Positions 58,749 through 64,000 of a stretch of DNA of 64,000 bases are shown here, one piece after another. Source of the DNA: Acidimicrobiaceae bacterium (GTDB lineage Bacteria; Actinomycetota; Acidimicrobiia; Acidimicrobiales; MedAcidi-G1); the NCBI GenBank assembly GCA_002687745.1, contig NZBE01000003.1:66230-130229 (forward strand). The letters are read 5' to 3'. A model generated the notes under the pieces. It ran no database searches and had not been told where the DNA came from. It saw only the letters and a program-made list of their open reading frames with translations. How positions within the stretch are numbered: position 1 is the first letter of the stretch; each line of letters starts with the position of its first letter. A program made the position numbers and the translations under genes.

Positions 58749-58752
58749 CGCA

Positions 58753-58768
58753 GGCCTGTTCTCAGGCC
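58753..58768. terminator. Hairpin between convergent LLM and SDR genes
   Basis: Perfect 6-bp stem GGCCTG/CAGGCC with loop TTCT, starting four bases after the LLM stop and covering the TGA of the opposing SDR gene (58762-58764). Confidence 0.45.
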
Positions 58769-59571
58769 ACCCGGTCGAGCGGGTCGATCCTCACACCGGT
58801 CAACAGCAGTTCGGTGAGCCTGCGTGGCGTCTCTCCCAGCCAGAAGTTGAGTGCGAGGCGCCGGGGATGGCGGACATGTCGGCGACCCGAGGACGTGGCC
58901 GCAACCACCCGTCGTGCCAGCCGATCGGGTGTCGTCTTTGGGATCAACTGCAGCTTCTGGAACCGGTTGTTGGTGCGCTGCAGGCTCGGGGAGGCAGACT
59001 CGACCGCATCCCACATGCGCGTGTCGACCGGGCCGGGAGCCACGAGGGTCGTCGAGATCGGTGTTCCCTTCAACTCGATCCTGAGGCTGGCGGCGAAGTT
59101 GTTGAGGCCGGCCTTGGTGGCGCAGTAGGGGCCCATGCCAGGGAACCCGGCGGTTCCCGCAAGGGATGACATGAACACGACCGCCCCACGGTTGCGCTCG
59201 AGCATTCCCGGCAGAACCCGCCTGGTCAGCACCATTGGCGCCTCCAGGTTCACGCGGGCCGCTGTACGCACCGAGTCAGGATCGACGGTTGCGACGGGGT
59301 CAACGGTCTCGATGCCGGCGTTGTTGACGAGAACGTCGACGGGACCGTACGCGGCCTCGACGGCGGCAACGAGGCCGTCGACCACCTCGGGGTCGGACAG
59401 GTCAGCCACGTGGGCCACACCCCCGATCCGCTCGGCCACCTGGCGGAGGTCACCCTCGGATCGTGCCGCCACCACCACCGACGCCCCCTCATCGGCATAG
59501 GCGGATGCAAGGGCTGCTCCTATACCCCGTGACCCGCCGGTGACCAGTACCAGTGCTCCCTCCAGTTCCAT
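58762..59571 (-). CDS. Short-chain dehydrogenase/reductase
   Basis: A 269-residue classical SDR: cofactor loop TGGSRGIGAALASAY, NNAG motif (VDVLVNNAGIET), catalytic Ser in FMSSLAGTAGFP and YCATKAG. After the core comes a carboxy-terminal extension (RHVRHPRRLALNFWLGETP and about 20 more) with a hydrophobic amphipathic character that could associate with the membrane. Substrate unknown. The ATG at 59571 lies eight bases after TACCTT; the frame is open far upstream on the non-coding strand of the epoxide hydrolase gene, but that is a shadow. Confidence 0.88.
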   Translation of the reverse strand: MELEGALVLVTGGSRGIGAALASAYADEGASVVVAARSEGDLRQVAERIGGVAHVADLSDPEVVDGLVAAVEAAYGPVDVLVNNAGIETVDPVATVDPDSVRTAARVNLEAPMVLTRRVLPGMLERNRGAVVFMSSLAGTAGFPGMGPYCATKAGLNNFAASLRIELKGTPISTTLVAPGPVDTRMWDAVESASPSLQRTNNRFQKLQLIPKTTPDRLARRVVAATSSGRRHVRHPRRLALNFWLGETPRRLTELLLTGVRIDPLDRVA

Positions 59572-59579
59572 GGCCGACG

Positions 59580-59585
59580 AAGGTA
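59580..59585 (-). promoter_or_regulatory. -10 element of the SDR gene at 58762
   Basis: TACCTT eight bases before the ATG at 59571. Confidence 0.45.
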
Positions 59586-59619
59586 ACAGCCGGATCGAAC
59601 CGCGACTGCGGCCGCCGGT

Positions 59620-59625
59620 TACGGT
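59620..59625 (+). promoter_or_regulatory. -10 element of the epoxide hydrolase operon
   Basis: TACGGT six bases before the ATG at 59632. Confidence 0.5.
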
Positions 59626-59631
59626 CCGTCC

Positions 59632-60783
59632 ATGTCCGAAGCACTCTCCCCGTTCACCATCAACGTCGGCGATGACGACCTGGCCGACCTGCGCAGACGC
59701 CTGCTCGACACCCGGTGGCCAGACCAGTTGCCGGACACGGGTTGGGACTACGGATGTGACCTTGCCTGGCTGAAGGACCTGGCTGCGTGGTGGGCCGACG
59801 GGTTCGACTGGCCCTACCAGCAGGCACGCCTCAACGAACTCGACCACGTCACCTCGACGATCGACGGCCAGAACATCCACCTCATCCACCAGCGCTCCCC
59901 TCACGAGCACGCTCTGCCCCTCATCCTCAGCCACGGCTGGCCGGGATCCGTGGTCGAGTTCCAGGAGGTCATCGGGCCGCTGACCGACCCGACGGCGCAC
60001 GGCGGAGATGAAGCGGACGCCTTCCACGTGATCGCACCCTCACTACCCGGATACGCATGGTCGGGGCCGACCACCGAGCGGGGCTGGGGCGTTGAGCGCA
60101 CCGCCCGGGCCTTCGCCGCCCTGGCCCACCGTCTCGACTACGACACCTACGGAGTTCAGGGAGGCGACTGGGGCTCGCTCATCTCACGTCAGATCGCCCA
60201 GGTTGACCCGGACCACGTGGTCGGGTGCCACGTGAACATGATGACCTCCGGACCTCCCGGGAACGACGACGACTTCGAGGACATCACGCCGCTGGAACAA
60301 CGTCACCTCGACCGGGCCACCTGGTACATGGCCGAGGACAACGGCTACTTCCGCATCCAGGAAACGAGGCCCCAGACGCTCGCCACCGGGTTGAACGACT
60401 CACCGGCCGGCCTGCTCTCGTGGATCGGCGAGAAGTTCCACGGCTGGACCGACCATGACGGCGATCCGTTCACGGCTGTCGACCGCGACGCTCTGCTCAC
60501 AAACGTTTCGGTGTACTGGTTCACGGGCACCATCAACTCCTCAACGCGCATGTACCTCGAAACGATGCGCTCGCCATCGCCGACACTCGGTGCGACAGGC
60601 GATGTCCCACTCGGAGTCTCGACCTTTCCGAAGGAGTTGTTCTCGGCCCGACGCCGCTGGGTGGAGGCGGCCCACAACCTGACCTTCTGGGCAGACCACG
60701 AAACCGGCGGCCACTTCGCCGCACTCGAGAACCCCGAGATCCTGGTCGCCGACATCAGGGACTTCTTCAGGTGGCTGAGATGA
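59632..60783 (+). CDS. Epoxide hydrolase (microsomal-type, with EHN domain)
   Basis: A 383-residue alpha/beta hydrolase with the amino-terminal EHN lid domain (FTINVGDDDLADLRRRLLD, then RWPD). The oxyanion motif is HGWPGS (101-106), the nucleophile Asp179 in GGDWGS, and the catalytic histidine is in TGGHFAALE near the end. These features point to a true epoxide hydrolase opening epoxides to diols via an ester intermediate. It heads a three-gene operon; the stop overlaps the next ATG (ATGA). Confidence 0.92.
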   Translation: MSEALSPFTINVGDDDLADLRRRLLDTRWPDQLPDTGWDYGCDLAWLKDLAAWWADGFDWPYQQARLNELDHVTSTIDGQNIHLIHQRSPHEHALPLILSHGWPGSVVEFQEVIGPLTDPTAHGGDEADAFHVIAPSLPGYAWSGPTTERGWGVERTARAFAALAHRLDYDTYGVQGGDWGSLISRQIAQVDPDHVVGCHVNMMTSGPPGNDDDFEDITPLEQRHLDRATWYMAEDNGYFRIQETRPQTLATGLNDSPAGLLSWIGEKFHGWTDHDGDPFTAVDRDALLTNVSVYWFTGTINSSTRMYLETMRSPSPTLGATGDVPLGVSTFPKELFSARRRWVEAAHNLTFWADHETGGHFAALENPEILVADIRDFFRWLR

Positions 60784-61457
60784 TCGCCGGGCACGAAGGA
60801 GTCCAGATCGCCACGACCAGCCGGGGTCATGGTCCCAGCCTGGTGTTTACCCACGGTTGGGCCAACGACCGGTCTGTCTGGACACCTATCGCCGACGATC
60901 TGGCAGGCGACCATGCTGTCACCACCTGGGACCTCCGTGGCCACGGTGAGAGTGCCACACCCCAACCGGGCAACTACTCGCGCGGGCACGCCCTCGGTGA
61001 CATGAACGCTGTGGTGGACGGCACGAACCGGCCAGCAGTACTTGTCGGCCACAGCCTGGGCGGCTACCTGTCCCTCGCCTATGCACTCGAACACCCCGAT
61101 GAGGTCTCGGCTCTGGTGCTGATCGCCTCCGGTCCCGGATTCCGGAAGGTCGAGGCCCGCGACGAGTGGAACGAGGCCGTGGTTGCCAGCACGAAAGAGC
61201 TGGGTCTGCCACCCGGCGTCGAGGAACTCTCCATGCACGTCGACTCGATGGTCATCGACAGGCTCACTGAGATCACCGCTCCCACACTCATCCTGCTGGG
61301 CGAGCGTGACAGGCGCTTCGCAGCCGCCGCCGGCCTCTTCCAGAGGGACCTCGACGTGCGTGACACGGTCATTGTCCCCGAGCAGGGCCACATGGTCCAC
61401 GTCAAGGCATCCCGGGAGTGTGCGGGTGCCATCCGGTCGTTCGTGGCGGGAATCTGA
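60780..61457 (+). CDS. Alpha/beta hydrolase
   Basis: A 225-residue compact alpha/beta hydrolase. Oxyanion loop FTHGWANDRSVW, nucleophile Ser in VGHSLGGYLS, acid in LLGERDRRF and His in EQGHMVHVKA form a complete triad; the small cap suggests an esterase, haloperoxidase-like enzyme or C-C hydrolase. I take the ATG at 60780, which overlaps the epoxide hydrolase stop (ATGA) and has AGGTGG five bases before it; a GTG at 60771 is the alternative. It shares a TGATG with the next gene. Confidence 0.85.
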   Translation: MIAGHEGVQIATTSRGHGPSLVFTHGWANDRSVWTPIADDLAGDHAVTTWDLRGHGESATPQPGNYSRGHALGDMNAVVDGTNRPAVLVGHSLGGYLSLAYALEHPDEVSALVLIASGPGFRKVEARDEWNEAVVASTKELGLPPGVEELSMHVDSMVIDRLTEITAPTLILLGERDRRFAAAAGLFQRDLDVRDTVIVPEQGHMVHVKASRECAGAIRSFVAGI

Positions 61458-62314
61458 TGACCGTCGAGCCCCTGACCGGAATGGTCGACCTCCCGGGGGG
61501 CTCCTTCCTGATGGGGAGCGACGACCCGCTCGGGTACCCGTCCGACGGAGAGGGACCGGCCAGGGAGGTGGTGGTCTCTCCCTTCCGCATCTCATCCACA
61601 GCGGTCACGAACGAAGAGTTCAGTGCGTTCACAGAGGCCACCGGGCATGTCACGACCGCTGAGTCCGAGGGCTGGTCGTTCGTATTCGCCGGCCACCTGC
61701 CCGACGACTTCCCCGAAACCCGCGGGGTGGTCAGCGCCCCGTGGTGGCGACAGGTCTTCGGCTCCGACTGGTGCCACCCCCTGGGTCCGGACTCAGACCT
61801 GAACGGCCTGGCTGACCACCCGGTGGTCCATGTCTCATGGTTCGATGCCGTGGCATTTGCCAACTGGGCCGGAGGGCGGCTTCCCACCGAGGCGGAATGG
61901 GAGTTCGCTGCCCGCGGGGGGCTGACACAGGCCAGGCTGCCGTGGGGCGACGACCTCTGCCCAGACGGCGGGCACCGCTGCAACATCTGGACCGGAACCT
62001 TTCCGATCGAGGACACGGCTGAGGACGGCTACGCAGGGACCTGCCCCGTCGACACATACCAGCCAAACGGCTACGGCTTGTTCAACTGCTCGGGAAACGT
62101 CTGGGAGTGGTGCGCGGACCACTTCTCGTCGCACCACCCTGTGGAGAGGCCACTCGTTGACCCGACCGGTCCGGCGATGGGCGTGGACAGGATCGCAAAG
62201 GGTGGCTCATTCCTGTGCCACGACAGCTACTGCAACCGCTACCGGGTGGGGGCGAGGCTCGGCAACACGCCCGACAGCTCCACTGCCCACCAGGGCTTTC
62301 GCCTGGCAGCCTGA
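61457..62314 (+). CDS. Formylglycine-generating enzyme (SUMF1 family)
   Basis: A 285-residue protein of the FGE-sulfatase fold. Only some family members are true FGEs; here both copper/catalytic cysteines are present, Cys254 and Cys259, in GGSFLCHDSYCNRYR, with the same spacing as Cys336/Cys341 of human FGE. The amino-terminal PGGSFLMGSDD, VSWFDAVAFANWAGGRLPTE (given here as VSWFDAVAFANW) and SGNVWEWCAD blocks are standard. FGE oxidises a Cys in CxPxR of type I sulfatases to formylglycine. No sulfatase gene is in this window. It is translationally coupled to the two hydrolases upstream. Confidence 0.93.
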   Translation: MTVEPLTGMVDLPGGSFLMGSDDPLGYPSDGEGPAREVVVSPFRISSTAVTNEEFSAFTEATGHVTTAESEGWSFVFAGHLPDDFPETRGVVSAPWWRQVFGSDWCHPLGPDSDLNGLADHPVVHVSWFDAVAFANWAGGRLPTEAEWEFAARGGLTQARLPWGDDLCPDGGHRCNIWTGTFPIEDTAEDGYAGTCPVDTYQPNGYGLFNCSGNVWEWCADHFSSHHPVERPLVDPTGPAMGVDRIAKGGSFLCHDSYCNRYRVGARLGNTPDSSTAHQGFRLAA

Positions 62315-62336
62315 ACACCAACAGCCCCGCCGGCCG

Positions 62337-62342
62337 TACGCT
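62337..62342 (+). promoter_or_regulatory. -10 element of the dus gene
   Basis: TACGCT seven bases before the ATG at 62350. It sits in the 35-base gap after the formylglycine-generating enzyme, so dus-maf can be transcribed separately. Confidence 0.5.
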
Positions 62343-62349
62343 TGCCACC

Positions 62350-63552
62350 ATGGGGCTGCGCAGCGAGGTGAACGTCGGTGTGGCACCGGCGGCTCCGGAC
62401 GAGTTCAGGGCAGTCCGGGTCGGTCCCATGGAGGTGTGGCCACCGGTCGTGCTGGCCCCGATGGCCGGCGTCACCAACGCCCCCTTCCGGACGCTCTGCA
62501 GGGAAATGGGTGCCGGCCTGTTCGTGAGCGAGATGATCACCGCACGTGGCCTCGTTGACGGCAATGCCAAGACCGTCCGCCACAGCCGGTTCGAGCCGGA
62601 CGAGTCGCCCCGCAGCATCCAACTCTACGGAACCGAGCCCGAGAGCATGCGCAGCGCCGTACGCCTGCTGGTGGACGAGGACCGGGTCGACCACATCGAC
62701 CTCAACTTCGGCTGTCCGATGCCAAAGGTCACCCGGAAGGGCGGCGGTGCCGCCCTTCCGCTGAAGCCGCGCCTGTTCGGGTCGATTGTGGGGGCTGCGG
62801 TAGGTGCGGCCGGCGACGTGCCGGTCACCGTGAAGTTCAGGAAGGGAACCGACGATGCCCACCTCACCTACCTCGAGGCTGGCCGTGTCGCTGAGGACGT
62901 CGGTGTGTCGGCCCTTGCGCTGCATTCCCGTACAGCCGAGCAGCTCTACTCCGGTGAGGCCGACTGGTCGTCGGTTGCTGCCCTCAAGGCCGCAGTCACC
63001 TCGATCCCGGTGTTCGGCAACGGCGACATCTGGGAGCCCTGGGACGCGCTGCGCATGATGCGCATGACCGGCTGTGACGGAGTTGTCGTAGGGCGGGGCT
63101 GTCTGGGCCGTCCGTGGCTGTTCGGTGACCTGGCGGCCGTATTCGGGAACTCACCGGGCACCGGTGGTTCCGATACAGGTGACCCCCCGGACCTCGCCGG
63201 TGTCGCTGCGATCATGTCGCGGCATGCCCGGCTGCTCATCGACTGGGCCGGACCACACGGAATCAGGGACTTCCGCAAGCACACGACCTGGTACCTGAAG
63301 GGCTATCCAACCGGTCCCGCCGCCCGCAGGGACCTCAAGGCCGTCGAGTCACCGGACGACCTGGAGGAGATCCTCGGAGGTCTGCTGGACGACCTCGGCA
63401 GGGGCATGGGAATCGACCCGGCGTCACTGCGGATACCGCGCAGCCACCGCAGCGGACCCAGGCGCGTTGTTCTTCCGGACGGCTGGCTTGACGACCCCGG
63501 GGACATGACACCTCCGCCGGCCGAGGCCGAGGCCCTGGTCTCGGGAGGATGA
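62350..63552 (+). CDS. dusB: tRNA-dihydrouridine synthase (DusB-like)
   Basis: FMN enzyme reducing specific uridines in the tRNA D-loop. The 400-residue TIM-barrel protein has VVLAPMAGVTNAPFR, the catalytic cysteine in LNFGCPMPKVTRKGGG, the FMN-phosphate site FGNGDIWEPW and GCDGVVVGRGCLGRPW. The carboxy-terminal helical RNA-binding domain follows (FRKHTTWYLKGYP), then about 80 extra residues of unknown role. The ATG at 62350 is supported by a TACGCT box seven bases before it; the longer frame overlaps the FGE gene. Confidence 0.94.
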   Translation: MGLRSEVNVGVAPAAPDEFRAVRVGPMEVWPPVVLAPMAGVTNAPFRTLCREMGAGLFVSEMITARGLVDGNAKTVRHSRFEPDESPRSIQLYGTEPESMRSAVRLLVDEDRVDHIDLNFGCPMPKVTRKGGGAALPLKPRLFGSIVGAAVGAAGDVPVTVKFRKGTDDAHLTYLEAGRVAEDVGVSALALHSRTAEQLYSGEADWSSVAALKAAVTSIPVFGNGDIWEPWDALRMMRMTGCDGVVVGRGCLGRPWLFGDLAAVFGNSPGTGGSDTGDPPDLAGVAAIMSRHARLLIDWAGPHGIRDFRKHTTWYLKGYPTGPAARRDLKAVESPDDLEEILGGLLDDLGRGMGIDPASLRIPRSHRSGPRRVVLPDGWLDDPGDMTPPPAEAEALVSGG

Positions 63553-63556
63553 AACC

Positions 63557-64000
63557 GTGAGCGGCCACCTGGTGCTGGCATCGGGCTCACCGCGACGCCT
63601 GACCATCCTGCGCGATGCGGGCTTTGAACCCGAGGTGAGGGTGCCACCGGTCGACGAGACCCCGCTGGCAGGAGAGGAACCTTCCGCCATGGTGCAGCGG
63701 CTTGCCCTTGCCAAGCTCCACTCGGTCGTGGTGGCCGGAGAAACGGGCCTCGCTGCCGACACCGCTGTCGTGGTCGACGGCGAGGGGCTCGGCAAGCCAG
63801 TCGCGCCTGACCGGGCGCACGAGATGCTCCGCCGGCTCTCGGGGCGTGCCCATGAGGTGGTGGGAGGCATTGCCGTACGGCACGGCGGCCATGACGCTGC
63901 CGGTGTGGTAACCACCAGGGTCTCCTTCAGGGAACTGTCCGATGACGAGATCCGGGTGTACGTGGCTTCAGGTGAACCCCTCGACAAGGCCGGTGGCTAC
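63557..64000 (+). CDS. maf: Maf-family nucleotide pyrophosphatase (5' part only)
   Basis: First 148 codons of a Maf protein, cut by the window edge. Maf proteins hydrolyse non-canonical or canonical nucleoside triphosphates (dTTP/UTP or modified bases) and are linked to septum arrest. The motifs ASGSPRRLTIL, PPVDETPL, the catalytic Asp in AADTAVVVDGEGLGKP and LSGRAHEVVGG are all present. The GTG has a GGAGG site eight bases upstream and lies four bases after the dus stop. Confidence 0.95.
   Translation, partial: MSGHLVLASGSPRRLTILRDAGFEPEVRVPPVDETPLAGEEPSAMVQRLALAKLHSVVVAGETGLAADTAVVVDGEGLGKPVAPDRAHEMLRRLSGRAHEVVGGIAVRHGGHDAAGVVTTRVSFRELSDDEIRVYVASGEPLDKAGGY

Overview
The window is a densely coding, G+C-rich actinobacterial chromosome segment with 56 protein genes, two of them cut by the window edges (gatB at the left, maf at the right). 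I see no rRNA, tRNA, insertion sequence, prophage or CRISPR array, and no gap longer than about 300 bases. Several features point to an actinobacterium: a PknB-type kinase with four PASTA domains, inositol-1-phosphate synthase, a homologue of the mycothiol-dependent nitroreductase, an LLM-family (probably F420-dependent) oxidoreductase, a MurA with Asp in place of the fosfomycin-target Cys, the order glyA-wecA-atp, and many starts with a TANNNT box a fixed 6-8 nt upstream, which suggests leaderless mRNAs. A deep-branching class such as Acidimicrobiia is my guess from gene style; it is not proven here.

Layout. 1-4065: gatCAB (tRNA amidation) and the PASTA kinase, minus strand. 4173-7627: a small membrane protein, ligA and a membrane protein. 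7648-9845: cysteine desulfurase followed by mnmA, a sulfur-relay pair for tRNA 2-thiolation. 9907-13568: methyltransferase, thioredoxin-fold protein, zinc-finger rhomboid, enoyl-CoA hydratase, NifU-like protein. 13645-19507: small membrane protein, murA, MFS transporter, alpha/beta hydrolase, desaturase, two small unknowns. 19611-20600: glpX. 20672-30960: glyA, wecA-like, atpZ, atpI-like and atpBEFHAGDC, all minus. 31070-33347: a LysR regulator divergent from ino1. 33375-34955: acyl-CoA ligase. 35057-41552: addB-addA recombination nuclease. 41533-44341: SDR, acidic coiled-coil protein and a second acyl-CoA ligase. 44435-51366: ileS, then nrdA-nrdB. 51363-57595: methylmalonyl-CoA mutase operon (small subunit, large subunit, meaB) with a PhoX-like gene coupled at its end. 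57711-64000: LLM oxidoreductase, SDR, then an operon of epoxide hydrolase, alpha/beta hydrolase and formylglycine-generating enzyme, then dus and maf.

How it fits together. Most genes are housekeeping: translation (gatCAB, ileS, dus, mnmA), energy (ATP synthase, glpX), DNA precursors and repair (nrdAB, ligA, addAB) and wall synthesis (murA, wecA). Scattered acyl-CoA ligases, SDRs, crotonase and methylmalonyl-CoA mutase indicate a lipid-degrading life style in which propionyl-CoA is recovered through succinyl-CoA.

No obviously new defence or biosynthetic system is present. The most interesting items are regulatory and structural: the leaderless start grammar, a perfect 19-bp palindrome between lysR and ino1, a hairpin abutting the ATP-synthase ribosome binding site, a signal-peptide-bearing b subunit, a kinase with PRD instead of HRD, an AddB that has lost one Fe-S cysteine, and a true formylglycine-generating enzyme with no sulfatase nearby.
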